Positions 30,156 through 39,226 of a DNA stretch of 64,000 nucleotides are shown piece by piece. The notes under the pieces were generated by a model that was not told the DNA's origin, ran no database searches, and worked only from the letters and a program-made list of their open reading frames with translations. A program made the position numbers and the translations under genes. The stretch comes from Hyphomicrobium_A sp965243865 (GTDB lineage: Bacteria > Pseudomonadota > Alphaproteobacteria > Rhizobiales > Hyphomicrobiaceae): NCBI RefSeq assembly GCF_965243865.1, contig NZ_OZ251603.1:2976001-3040000 (forward strand). The letters are read 5' to 3'. Position 1 is the stretch's first letter. Each line of letters begins with the position of its first letter.

Positions 30156-30926
30156 TCAGCTCTTGTTCTTGCGTTCGCGGATCGCCGCAAATACGTGCCA
30201 GTCAGGCGCGTACAGCATTCCGAGCTTCGCCCGAATCGCGGTGACGTTCGGGCGCAGGAACGGATTTGTCTCCAGCTCGCGATCAAGCCGCGTCGGCAGC
30301 GTCGGCTTCCCCTGATCCCGCAACAGGTCGACTTCCTTCGCGCGGTTGACCAGCGCGAGGTTGTCCGGCTCCAGCGTCAGCGCAAATCGCGCATTCGCCT
30401 GGGTATATTCATGTCCACAGTAAATCTCGGTGTCGGGGGGCAGCCGCATCAGCTTCTGCAGCGATCGCCACATCACCTCGGCCGTGCCCTCGAAGACGCG
30501 CCCCGCGCCGAGCGCAAACAGCGTATCGCCAACGAATGCCACCTTCGCGTCCGGTATCCAGTAGGCGATGTGCCCGATCGTGTGCCCCGGGGTCTCGATA
30601 ACTTTGACGTCGAAATCTCCGAACCTGATGACGTCGCCATCCGTAACCTCGACGTCGATGCCCGGAATGCGCTCAGCCTCTGCGGCCGGCCCATAGATGG
30701 TGCACCCCGTCGCCTCTTTGAGGGCGAGGTTGCCGCCCGTGTGATCGCCATGGTGGTGTGTCACGAAAAGGTGCGTCAGCGTCCATCCCTTGGCCTCGAG
30801 TTGCGCCAGGACGGCCTTGGCATCCGGCGCATCGATCGCAGCCGTAACCCCGGCCTCAGGATCGTGAATGAGGACGCCATAGTTGTCGGAAAGACAAAGG
30901 AATTGCTCGATTTCGAGCTTCGGCAT
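30156..30926 (-). CDS. gloB: Hydroxyacylglutathione hydrolase (glyoxalase II)
   Basis: The 256-residue metallo-beta-lactamase-fold enzyme has the metal motif His57-x-His59-x-Asp61-His62 (VTHHHGDHTGGN), further ligands in ETPGHTIGH and FVGDTLFALGAGR, and CGHEYTQANARFAL for glutathione binding and product release. It hydrolyses S-lactoylglutathione in methylglyoxal detoxification. It is divergent from a methyltransferase gene, an arrangement I know from other Hyphomicrobiales. Confidence 0.93.
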   Translation of the reverse strand: MPKLEIEQFLCLSDNYGVLIHDPEAGVTAAIDAPDAKAVLAQLEAKGWTLTHLFVTHHHGDHTGGNLALKEATGCTIYGPAAEAERIPGIDVEVTDGDVIRFGDFDVKVIETPGHTIGHIAYWIPDAKVAFVGDTLFALGAGRVFEGTAEVMWRSLQKLMRLPPDTEIYCGHEYTQANARFALTLEPDNLALVNRAKEVDLLRDQGKPTLPTRLDRELETNPFLRPNVTAIRAKLGMLYAPDWHVFAAIRERKNKS

Positions 30927-31074
30927 AACGACCGGCTCTCTTCATTGCTATGTCGGGCGACGCTAAGAGGGTATCCGCGCGCCGTCATTAAGACAACGCG
31001 TAGCCCAAGGCGAGGCTTGAAATGCCGCGCAGAGACGTCAGATTGGCTGGCAACGCGAAGGGTCCCGAGACAGC

Positions 31075-31833
31075 ATGCTGCTCGACGTCGATGAACTGCA
31101 GGAATTTTACGGAACGCCGCTTGGCCAGACGGTGCGCCGCCTGCTGGCCCATCGCATTCGCGCGCGCTGGCGCGGCCTGCAGCAATCGACGCTGATCGGT
31201 CTTGGTTACTCATCGCCCTACCTCGGCGCCTTCCGCGGTGAGGTGCGCCGCCTGGGCGCGCTCATGCCCGACAGTCAGGGCGCGGTTCGCTGGCCGCGCG
31301 AAGGCGCGTCCCACACGGTGCTCGTCGATGATGACCGTCTGCCGCTGCCCGATGGCTCGGTCGATCGGCTCCTCGTCGTGCACTGTCTGGAGGTGGCCGA
31401 GCACACCCGGCACCTTCTGCGCGAGATGTGGCGTGTACTCGCGCCCGAAGGACGCGTCATCCTCGTCGTCCCCAATCGCCGCGGTGTGTGGGCGCGGCTC
31501 GACAACACGCCGTTCGGACAAGGCCGACCCTACAGCCGGCGTCAGCTCGACCACTTGCTCATCGGCGCGATGTTCTCGCCGCTCGATTGGGGCGGCGCGC
31601 TCTATTTCCCGCCGCTCGGCCGCCGCATGCTGCTCCGCTCATCCACTGCGTGGGAACGCGTCGGCGAAGGCATATCGCCAGCCTTCTGCGGCGTGCTCAT
31701 CGTCGAGGCTAGCAAGGAACTCGTCGCCCCGATAGGCAAGCCGATGAGGGCGCGCGCGCTCCGCAATCCGGTTTTGCAGCACCTCGGCGCCCGCCGCGAC
31801 GGCTCACCGCGCGATCAGTCCACGTCCACGTAG
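31075..31833 (+). CDS. SAM-dependent methyltransferase (class I-like)
   Basis: The 252-residue product has the methyltransf_11-type middle: DDDRLPLPDGSVDRLLVVHC, LREMWRVLAPEGRVILVVPN. The glycine-rich SAM motif is weak (LIGLGYSSPYLGAF), which is characteristic of this subgroup. It then has RRGVWARLDNTPFGQGRPYS. The substrate is unknown. Its last codons overlap the end of the convergent secreted-protein gene by 19 bp. Confidence 0.82.
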   Translation: MLLDVDELQEFYGTPLGQTVRRLLAHRIRARWRGLQQSTLIGLGYSSPYLGAFRGEVRRLGALMPDSQGAVRWPREGASHTVLVDDDRLPLPDGSVDRLLVVHCLEVAEHTRHLLREMWRVLAPEGRVILVVPNRRGVWARLDNTPFGQGRPYSRRQLDHLLIGAMFSPLDWGGALYFPPLGRRMLLRSSTAWERVGEGISPAFCGVLIVEASKELVAPIGKPMRARALRNPVLQHLGARRDGSPRDQSTST

Positions 31834-32144
31834 CCCGGCACGCCGCCGCACTCGGCAATCATCGTATCGACCGTGCGCCCCGCGTTCGACTTGAGCGCCA
31901 GATCGTCGAGGCAGGCGATCATGTCGTCGGGGTTCATCTCGCCCTTGTATGGAAATTTGCCAGCCTCGAAGATCATGTCGCCGGCCCGGTCCTTGACGAT
32001 TTCCGGAGCCTGACGCCAGTCGTGCGCTTTGCCGCGGATCAGGTCCGCCGCCGCTGGCGTCGCCTCTTCGAGGCTGCGAACATAGCCTTCGGCATGTGCC
32101 TGGCCCGCAAGCATCAGTGCTGCCGCGATCAATGCGAACCGCAT
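31815..32144 (-). CDS. Small secreted protein
   Basis: The 109-residue product has a signal peptide (MRFALIAAALMLAGQAHA) and a mature part with two cysteines (IACLDDLAL and IAECGGVPG) that may pair in the periplasm. ATG 32144 is preceded by GGGACAG; the frame reaches 32252 but the extra N-terminal part is un-signal-like and crosses an intergenic palindrome. The function is not recognised. Confidence 0.7.
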   Translation of the reverse strand: MRFALIAAALMLAGQAHAEGYVRSLEEATPAAADLIRGKAHDWRQAPEIVKDRAGDMIFEAGKFPYKGEMNPDDMIACLDDLALKSNAGRTVDTMIAECGGVPGYVDVD

Positions 32145-32183
32145 CGCTTTTCTGTCCCTGATTGTTTCTGGCTGAACGCTGGA

Positions 32184-32226
32184 GTGCTTCCGGAAAAGTG
32201 GAAGCCGGTTTTTCGATAAGAAGCAC
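32184..32226. repeat. CCGGAAAAGTGG-type intergenic palindrome
   Basis: GTGCTT at 32184-32189 pairs with AAGCAC at 32221-32226, and CCGGAAAA with GGTTTTTCG inside. This resembles a dispersed palindromic repeat that I know as frequent in Rhizobiales intergenic regions. It lies between the end of smc and the small secreted gene. Confidence 0.6.
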
Positions 32227-32263
32227 GACAAAACAGAGTGCGACGCTACCAACAGAGCGGCGA

Positions 32264-35200
32264 TCAGCCCGCCTCGCGGTAACGCTGCGCCGTCTGCAGA
32301 TCGACCGACACGAGCTGCGATATGCCCTTCTCCGCCATCGTCACGCCGAACAGCCGGCTCATGCGCGACATCGTCATCGGATGATGCGTAATGACGAGGA
32401 ACCGCGTTGCCGTCTCGTCCGCCATGCTTTCCAGCAGCCGGCAGAAGCGATCGACGTTGGCGTCGTCCAGCGGCGCATCGACCTCGTCCAGCACGCAGAT
32501 CGGCGATGGGTTGGTGAGGAACACCGCAAAGATCAGCGACATAGCCGTCAGGGATTGCTCGCCGCCCGAAAGCAGCGACAGCGTCGCCGGCTTCTTGCCC
32601 GGCGGCTTGGCGATGATCTCAAGACCACCTTCCAGCGGATCATCGCCCGCGATCATCTCGAGCCGCGCTTCCCCGCCGCCGAACAGCGTCGTGAACAGCC
32701 GCCCGAAATGCGTATTCACCGCCTCGAACGCCTCGTTCAGCCGCTTGTGCGCTTCGCGATTGAGCTGGCCAATGGCGCTGCGCAGCTTGGCGATCGCGTT
32801 CTCGACGTCGGCCTTCTCCGTTTCGAGCCCTGCCGATTGAATGCTCAGCTGCTGCAACTCGTCATCGGCCGCGAGATTGACACCGCCGAGACGCTCGCGG
32901 TCGCCCTTCAAGTTCGAAAGCTTGCGCTCGACGTCCGGCAGCGCCGGCAGTCTCTCCCCCACGGGAAATTGCGCCATCTCCAGGCAACCTTCCGGCGCGA
33001 CGCCGAGGTTCTCCCGGATGAGGCGCGAAACATCCTGTCGACGCGTGCGCGCCGCTTCCAGCTTCGCTTCCGTACGTGCACGCCCTTCGCGCGCTTCCGA
33101 CACCGCATTTTGTGCCGCCCGTAACGCCTGCACGCTGGCGCGCAGCGCCCTATCGGCTTCCGCCAGCGCGTCGGCCGCAACCTGCCGCTCGCGCTCCGCG
33201 TCCGACAACGCGCTCATCAGCTTGCCGCGCTTTTCCTCCAGCATCGCCGGAATGTCTGCAAGGCTCTCCAACTCGGTCTTGGTTTCGCTGAGACGCGTTT
33301 TCAACGTTGCAATCTGCCGCTCGGCTCCCGATGAGCGGATCGTCCACCGATCGCGTTCGATGCCGATGGCCGCACCGCGGTCGGCCCGCGCGCGCCGCTC
33401 GCGCTCGATGTCGCCAACTGCGCCACGCGCCTCCGCAACCGTTATCCGCTGCACCGAGGCTTCGCTCTTGGCCGCATTGAGTGACGGCTCGAGATTCTCG
33501 GCCGTCGCCAGAGCCTCGACACTTGCTTCCGCTTCCGCCAGCGCTTCCTGCGCCGCTTTCAGCTCTTCTTCTGCGCGCGCCCGCGCACCCGAAACGGTAG
33601 CGAGCTTGGCTTCCGTTTCGCGCGCGGCACGCTCGATCGTGGTGAGGCTCTCGCGCGTCTTCGCCAGCATCGCCTGCGCCTCGCGGCCGAGCTGCCGCAG
33701 ACGCTGTTCCTCGGAGCGCGCTGCCGCCAGCGCCTGCGCCGCCGCCTGCTCGGCCTCAGCGGTGGAGGCAGCGGCCGTGCGCGCCTCTGCTTCCTCCAGC
33801 TCCAGCGACGACAGCCGGTTGCGTTCCGCTAGGCGCTGTGCCGCCGGCGTCACGCCTTCGGCGGCGGCCGTGAATCCATCCCAACGCCAAAGATCGCCCG
33901 CACGCGTGACGAGCCGCTGTCCGGGCTTCAGCGAAGGTTGCAGCTTGTGCCCGTGCTCGCGCCCGGCGACGACGCCCGTCTGGCGCAAACGCCGGTCGAG
34001 TTCCGGCGGCGCCTCGACGCGGGCCGCAAGCGGCTCGACACCCGCGGGCAGCGCCGGATCGGAACGCGGCACATCCACATGGCGCCAGTGCACGGCCGCC
34101 TCTTCGGCGGCAGGCACTTCCAGGTCATCGCCCAGTGCCGCGCCGAGCGCCGCTTCGTATCCGGGCGCCACGCGCATGCGATCGACGACCGGCGGATACT
34201 GCGTCGGCTGATTGCCGATCAGCAGCTTCACCAGCGTCTCGCGCTCGGTGCGCAGAGACGCGAGCCGCAGCCGCGCCTTGCTGCTTTCTTCGCGCGCTTC
34301 GTCAGAAGCAACGAGCAGTGTGCGCGCGTTGTCCTCCGCGGCAAGCGACTGCACCTCGAACTTCGCGATCTGGTCGGCGAGCTGCTGCCCTGCCTCGGTG
34401 ATTTGTTGCAGCTTGTGCGCGTCCGGCGCCCGCGCCATGATCTCGCGCGCCTGCGCTTCGAGTTCGCCAAGCTGCCGTGTCAGCTTCTCTACCGTCCATT
34501 GGCGCTCGCTGACGCTGGCCTCCGCGCTCTGCTTGCGCGCCCGGTGCTCGGCAACTTTCGTGGTCAGTTCAGCAAGCCGCGCTTCCGTCTCGGCGAGGAT
34601 TTCCTCCGCCTCTTCCAGACGCTCGCGCGCTGCCCGTTCCTTGTCGCCAGCTTCGACCTCCGCTGAGGCCAGATCTTCGATCTCGATTTCGAGATCGCCG
34701 AGGATCTGCTGCGCTTCGGCGATCAGCGCTTCCTCTCGCGCGGCGTCGGCAGCAAGCTGCTCGGCGCGTGCTCTAAGCTCGCGCTCACGCTCTGCGACGC
34801 GCTCGGCCTCCTGCTCGAAATTCTCCTGCTCGATGCGCAACCGGCTGAGGATTGCCGCGCGCTTGGCTTCTTCCTCGCGCAGCGGGGCCATGCCCTCCGC
34901 CAGTCGTGCTTCTTTGACCAGCGCCTGCGATTCCGCTTCTGTTGCTGCTGCCTGCAACGCCACGGCGTCGCGCAATGCCGCTTCCTCGCTATCGACGTGG
35001 GCCTGCGCGTCGATCCACGAGAGGTGACCCAGCAGCGCCTCCTGCCGGCGGATCGCCTCGGAAATCTCCTTGTAGCGTCGCGCGGCCCGCGCCTGCCGCT
35101 TCAGGCTCTCGACCTGCGTGTTGAGCTGACCCAGCACATCGTAGAGGCGTGCAAGATTGGCTTCGGTTGCCTTTAGGCGCAATTCCGCCTCATGTCGGCG

Positions 35201-35725
35201 GCTGTGCAGCCCGGCGACACCCGCGGCGTCCTCCAGGATGCGCCGCCGCTGTTCCGGCTTCGCGCTGACGATCTCGGCAATCTGCCCCTGCCGCACCAGT
35301 GCCGGCGAACGTGCGCCCGTCGCCGCATCCTCGAACAGGATTTTCACGTCGCGCGCCCGCGCCTCGCGTCCATTGATGCGATAGGCGCTGCCCGCTTCGC
35401 GCTCGATGCGCCGCGTGATCTCGATGTGATCGGCGTTGTTGAATTCAGCCGGCGCCCGCCGCGCCGTATTGTCGAGGAAGATCGTCACCTCGGCCGAGTT
35501 GCGTGCCGGACGCCCGTTCGTGCCCGAGAAGATGACGTCGTCCATCGCCGCCGCGCGCATGCTCTTGTGCGAGGTCTCGCCCATCACCCAGCGGAGCGCT
35601 TCGAGCAGGTTCGACTTTCCGCAGCCGTTCGGGCCGACGACGCCGGTCAATCCGGGCTCGATCAAAAGCTCGGTCGCTTCGACGAACGATTTGAAGCCCA
35701 GAAGCCTGAGGCGCGTGATCTTCAT
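32264..35725 (-). CDS. smc: Chromosome segregation protein SMC
   Basis: The 1153-residue ATPase has an N-terminal Walker A GPNGCGKSNLLEA, a long coiled coil, a hinge (about residues 500-640, with NQPTQYPPVVDRM and ALGAALGDDL), a returning coil, the signature LSGGEQSLTAMSLIFA, and Walker B PICVLDEVDAPLDDANVDRF. It compacts and resolves chromosomes with ScpA/B. Start MKITRLRLLGFKSF at 35725 was preferred to a GTG or ATG four codons earlier because SMC proteins begin this way and GGAA precedes it. It is last in the DUF721-dsbA-dsbA-smc direction. Confidence 0.97.
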   Translation of the reverse strand: MKITRLRLLGFKSFVEATELLIEPGLTGVVGPNGCGKSNLLEALRWVMGETSHKSMRAAAMDDVIFSGTNGRPARNSAEVTIFLDNTARRAPAEFNNADHIEITRRIEREAGSAYRINGREARARDVKILFEDAATGARSPALVRQGQIAEIVSAKPEQRRRILEDAAGVAGLHSRRHEAELRLKATEANLARLYDVLGQLNTQVESLKRQARAARRYKEISEAIRRQEALLGHLSWIDAQAHVDSEEAALRDAVALQAAATEAESQALVKEARLAEGMAPLREEEAKRAAILSRLRIEQENFEQEAERVAERERELRARAEQLAADAAREEALIAEAQQILGDLEIEIEDLASAEVEAGDKERAARERLEEAEEILAETEARLAELTTKVAEHRARKQSAEASVSERQWTVEKLTRQLGELEAQAREIMARAPDAHKLQQITEAGQQLADQIAKFEVQSLAAEDNARTLLVASDEAREESSKARLRLASLRTERETLVKLLIGNQPTQYPPVVDRMRVAPGYEAALGAALGDDLEVPAAEEAAVHWRHVDVPRSDPALPAGVEPLAARVEAPPELDRRLRQTGVVAGREHGHKLQPSLKPGQRLVTRAGDLWRWDGFTAAAEGVTPAAQRLAERNRLSSLELEEAEARTAAASTAEAEQAAAQALAAARSEEQRLRQLGREAQAMLAKTRESLTTIERAARETEAKLATVSGARARAEEELKAAQEALAEAEASVEALATAENLEPSLNAAKSEASVQRITVAEARGAVGDIERERRARADRGAAIGIERDRWTIRSSGAERQIATLKTRLSETKTELESLADIPAMLEEKRGKLMSALSDAERERQVAADALAEADRALRASVQALRAAQNAVSEAREGRARTEAKLEAARTRRQDVSRLIRENLGVAPEGCLEMAQFPVGERLPALPDVERKLSNLKGDRERLGGVNLAADDELQQLSIQSAGLETEKADVENAIAKLRSAIGQLNREAHKRLNEAFEAVNTHFGRLFTTLFGGGEARLEMIAGDDPLEGGLEIIAKPPGKKPATLSLLSGGEQSLTAMSLIFAVFLTNPSPICVLDEVDAPLDDANVDRFCRLLESMADETATRFLVITHHPMTMSRMSRLFGVTMAEKGISQLVSVDLQTAQRYREAG

Positions 35726-35782
35726 AGCGGTTCCCAAGCGCAGACGGCCTGCGCCACAACACGAATGGGCTGCTGTGAACGA

Positions 35783-36583
35783 CTAGCGCGGCGTATCAGC
35801 CGATGCCGTGGCACGCGCTGCCACGAGCGGTCCGACCATGGCACGAATGTCTTCGATCGAGAGCTCTTTCTTCACGAGCTTGTTCCCGACAAAGAAATTC
35901 GGAGTGCCGATGACGCCGAGCGTGCGTCCGCGGTCTTTCACCCACTTCAATCCCTCGATCATGGCTTGATTCTCGCGGCACGCATCGAACTGCGCACGCG
36001 TCATCCCCACTTGCGAGGCGACTTTGAATATAGGGTCGAGCCGCACCTCCTGGGAGACCCAGGATGGCTGTTGCTCCATGAATTTACCAAACAAAGTCAG
36101 GTGCTTGTCTGGAGCTGCGCAGCGCAAGGCGATGGTCGCCGCGCCGGACGTCTTTCCGATCGGGAACTCGCGCAGGATGTAGCGCACCTTGCCCGTATCG
36201 ATGAATTCCTTCTTGAACGCCGGATACGTCGTCATATGGAAGTGCCGGCAGTGCGGACACGTCAGCGATGCGTATTCGACGATCGTCACCGGCGCATCCG
36301 CGCGCCCGAAGCTCATCTCCGGCAGCGAGCCGGTTTTCATGACGTCGGCGAGCGTAGGGTCCGCGATGACCTCGCGGCCGCCCGTCGCCCGCTCGTTGGG
36401 ATCGGCGAACGGATTGAAACGTTCCTCCGCCTTGCTCCCCTCTGAAGACGCAAAAGCCGAGCCGGCACCGCCGGCATCGGCCTGTTCTGGCGTCAGCGCC
36501 GTCGTGTTCACCAAGGAGCTGCCCCCGCATCCTTGCAGCGAGGACAGCACCAAGAGTGCGGCGAGGACGCTCGCCTTTTTCAC
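35783..36583 (-). CDS. DsbA-family thioredoxin-like lipoprotein
   Basis: The 266-residue product has a lipoprotein signal with lipobox LQGC and, after a linker, a DsbA-like domain with active site CPHCRHFH. Conserved parts are RYILREFPIGKTSGAATIAL and a final GVIGTPNFFVGNKLV, with the cis-Pro of TPNFF. It likely oxidises or isomerises disulfides at the membrane. It is a paralogue of the next gene and only 11 bp from it. Confidence 0.9.
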   Translation of the reverse strand: MKKASVLAALLVLSSLQGCGGSSLVNTTALTPEQADAGGAGSAFASSEGSKAEERFNPFADPNERATGGREVIADPTLADVMKTGSLPEMSFGRADAPVTIVEYASLTCPHCRHFHMTTYPAFKKEFIDTGKVRYILREFPIGKTSGAATIALRCAAPDKHLTLFGKFMEQQPSWVSQEVRLDPIFKVASQVGMTRAQFDACRENQAMIEGLKWVKDRGRTLGVIGTPNFFVGNKLVKKELSIEDIRAMVGPLVAARATASADTPR

Positions 36584-36594
36584 GATTGCCCCGC

Positions 36595-37278
36595 TCAGCT
36601 CTTGGCCAGCATCGGCTCGATCATCGCGTCGAACTTCTCCATCGTCGGCGCGCCATCGAGCTTCTTGCCGTTGATGTAGAACGTCGGCGTCGCGCTGACG
36701 CCGAGCACTTCGCCGGCGCGCGTGCGGCCAGCGGTGATCTCATCCAGAAGCTTCTGGTCGGTCAGGCACTTGTCGAACGATTCCTGCGTGAAGCCCGCCT
36801 GCTTGGCGATCTCGAACAGCCGCGGCACGGGGTTGCCCTCGCCGAACGCCCACTCGTTCTGCTTCTCGAACAACACCTCGATAAGCGAGAAGGCTTTGTC
36901 TTCGCCGGTGCAGCGCGCCAGCATCGAGGCGGCCGCGGCAAGGTTGTCGAGCGGGAATTCACGGAACACGTAGCGCACCTTGTTGGTGTCGACGTACTTC
37001 TTCTTGAACTCCGGCCACACGTCCTTGGTGAAATGCGCACAGTGACCGCACGTCATCGACGCGTACTCGACGACCGTAACCTTCGCGTCCTTCGGGCCGA
37101 GCGCTAGGTCAGGCAGGCCGACCGGCTTCATCAGCTCTTCCACCGAAACTTCGGAAGGCCCGCGCGACTGGGCGAGGGCCGGCAGCGCAGCAGCGCCAAT
37201 GGCGCCGACGCACAGAACGGCGAGCACGCTACGCCGCGAAAGCTCAAATCGGCCAAACGAGGACTTCGATGCGGACAC
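36595..37278 (-). CDS. DsbA-family thiol:disulfide protein
   Basis: The 227-residue protein begins with a Tat-like signal (LSRRSVLAVLC) ending near LAQ. Its DsbA-like domain has active site CGHCAHFT, RYVFREFPLDNLAAAASMLA, and cis-Pro in GVSATPTFYINGKKLDG. It is 11 bp upstream of the lipoprotein paralogue and downstream of a DUF721 gene, the conserved mutY-DUF721-dsbA-smc neighbourhood of this order. The Tat signal would export it already folded, which is unusual for DsbA. Confidence 0.9.
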   Translation of the reverse strand: MSASKSSFGRFELSRRSVLAVLCVGAIGAAALPALAQSRGPSEVSVEELMKPVGLPDLALGPKDAKVTVVEYASMTCGHCAHFTKDVWPEFKKKYVDTNKVRYVFREFPLDNLAAAASMLARCTGEDKAFSLIEVLFEKQNEWAFGEGNPVPRLFEIAKQAGFTQESFDKCLTDQKLLDEITAGRTRAGEVLGVSATPTFYINGKKLDGAPTMEKFDAMIEPMLAKS

Positions 37279-37434
37279 GTGTGTGCTCCTTGCCTAATTC
37301 ACGACGCCTTCTGCGGGCGCGGGGTTCCACCCCGCACTACCACGCTATCGGGCGTCGGAATAAGGCAAAACGCGCCGCCGTCCAAGTGAATGAAGCGTAA
37401 GTTTGGTTCGTTTCAGGGGATTGAGGGCGCCCGC

Positions 37435-37992
37435 TCAGCGGGTCTCGCCGCGCCGCAGCAGGCCCGCCTTGAGTGCTGTTAACGCCGTGCGCAGCCGCTC
37501 GTCGCCCACTCCGGACAGCTCCGGCGCTGAAATCTGCGATACCGGCCCCGTTGCAACTGGGGAACGCCGAGCGGGCCGCTCCGGCAATGGCGCCTGCAGG
37601 ATGCGCAGCTCCGCCACGGCCCGATAGCCGAAATGACCGTTGATGCGCTCGATCAATTGCTGAGCCCGGTACTGCACGTCGAGCGCCCGGGCCGGATCCA
37701 CCCGCACGATCAGCGTAGCGCCTGGACGGCCTGAATCCGTCTCGTCCGCCTCGGCGCCGAAATCCACCCCCCGCGGCCACTTCAGCCGCTCCGGCAAGGT
37801 GTAGCTGGCAACCTCTTTGCCGACGATCACCGCCCAATCGGTGATCAGTGCCGCCGCCGCGAACCCGTACTTCTCGAACGCCTTATGCGTTAGCTTCGGC
37901 ACGTAGCTGCCGACCGCCCGCGCCGATATGAACCCCTGCCCGCGAGTGCGCGGCGGATACGATCGGCGAAACTGTGGTGCGGTGACAGCCAT
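37435..37992 (-). CDS. DUF721 (DciA-like) domain protein
   Basis: The 185-residue protein has the DUF721/DciA pattern WAVIVGKEVASYTLPERLKW, a beta strand TLIVRVDPARALDVQY, and INGHFGYRAVAELRILQAP. DciA helps load the replicative helicase in bacteria without DnaC, so a replication role is possible. ATG 37992 was taken; the frame is open to 38103. It is divergent from mutY. Confidence 0.8.
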   Translation of the reverse strand: MAVTAPQFRRSYPPRTRGQGFISARAVGSYVPKLTHKAFEKYGFAAAALITDWAVIVGKEVASYTLPERLKWPRGVDFGAEADETDSGRPGATLIVRVDPARALDVQYRAQQLIERINGHFGYRAVAELRILQAPLPERPARRSPVATGPVSQISAPELSGVGDERLRTALTALKAGLLRRGETR

Positions 37993-38079
37993 GTGAGGAA
38001 CCCGGGCTAGGACGTATCCAGCGATGACTTCGACGATTACCATCAAGGGATCGATTCGCGGGCGCCGGGAGATCATCCC

Positions 38080-39186
38080 TTGACTGCTGTTGCGAGAAAG
38101 CAACTGCCGCTACGGCCGGCCGGCCCCGATACGGTGGACGCGCTGCTCGCTTGGTATGACGACGAGCGCCGCGATCTGCCATGGCGCGTCGCCCCTGGAA
38201 AGCGCGCCAATCCCTACCGCGTCTGGCTCAGCGAGATCATGCTGCAGCAGACCACGGTAAAGGCCGTCATCCCGTTCTACCTACGCTTTCTCGTCCGCTG
38301 GCCGACTGTGGAAAAACTCGCCGCCGCGCCGCTCGACGACGTTCTCGCCGCCTGGGCCGGCCTCGGCTACTACAGCCGCGCCCGCAATCTGCATAAGTGC
38401 GCGGTCGTCGTCGCCACCGAGCTCGGCGGCAAATTCCCATCCACCGTCGCCGAACTGCAGAGGCTGCCCGGCATCGGCCCCTACACAGCCAACGCCATCG
38501 CAGCCATCGCCTTCGGTGAGGCGGCAACTCCGGTCGATGGCAACGTCGAGCGCGTCGTCGCGCGCCTCTTCGCCGTGCGCCAACCGCTGCCCACGGCGAA
38601 AACCGAACTGAAGCGCCTCGCCGCGACCCTCACCCCGCCGCGCCGCGCCGGCGATTTTGCGCAGGCCATGATGGATCTGGGCGCGGGCATCTGCACGCCC
38701 AAGCGTCCATCGTGTCTCGTTTGTCCCGTGCAGCAGGACTGCGCCGCTTCGGCCCACGGTATCGCCGAGCAATTGCCGATGCGCCTCGAGCGCGCCGAGC
38801 GTCCGCAGCGCGTCGGCTACGCTTTCGTCGCCCTGCGTGAGGATGGCCATGTGCTGCTGCGCAAGCGCGCCGAAGCCGGTCTTTTAGGCGGAATGCTGGA
38901 AGTACCCGGAACCCACTGGGGCGACCTTCTTCCTCCGGTAAAAGAGGCGCTCCGCACCGCGCCCGTGCGCGCTGACTGGTGGGCGGTGCCGGGCACGGTG
39001 GTGCACGTCTTCACCCACTTCCGGCTGGAGGTCGTCGTCTATCGCGCTCTGGTGCCGAATAATGCAACGCTGAACTTCTGGGCCGAGCCCGATCGCTGCC
39101 GGTGGGTGGCGCGACGCGACATGCACGGCGCCGCCATTCCCAGCGTCATGCGCAAGATCATCTCCCACGCCTTGAGCGAGACCTAG
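38080..39186 (+). CDS. mutY: A/G-specific adenine glycosylase
   Basis: The 368-residue enzyme removes A opposite 8-oxo-G. It has the catalytic Glu in LSEIMLQQTT, the helix-hairpin-helix LPGIGPYTANAIAAIAFG followed by the Asp of VDGNVERV, and four Cys for a [4Fe-4S] cluster in ICTPKRPSCLVCPVQQDCAA. A C-terminal NUDIX-like domain recognises 8-oxo-G. Translation starts at a TTG 38080 behind GGGAG; GTG 38134 is the fallback. Gene order with DUF721, dsbA and smc is characteristic. Confidence 0.95.
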   Translation: MTAVARKQLPLRPAGPDTVDALLAWYDDERRDLPWRVAPGKRANPYRVWLSEIMLQQTTVKAVIPFYLRFLVRWPTVEKLAAAPLDDVLAAWAGLGYYSRARNLHKCAVVVATELGGKFPSTVAELQRLPGIGPYTANAIAAIAFGEAATPVDGNVERVVARLFAVRQPLPTAKTELKRLAATLTPPRRAGDFAQAMMDLGAGICTPKRPSCLVCPVQQDCAASAHGIAEQLPMRLERAERPQRVGYAFVALREDGHVLLRKRAEAGLLGGMLEVPGTHWGDLLPPVKEALRTAPVRADWWAVPGTVVHVFTHFRLEVVVYRALVPNNATLNFWAEPDRCRWVARRDMHGAAIPSVMRKIISHALSET

Positions 39187-39226
39187 CGGACGCTCGCCGT
39201 CAGCAAGCGTCCGCAGATGCGATCCC

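Noticed and set aside
32841..34211. Rightward Ser/Arg-rich 456-codon frame
   Set aside because: It is the antisense of smc, whose motifs are complete.
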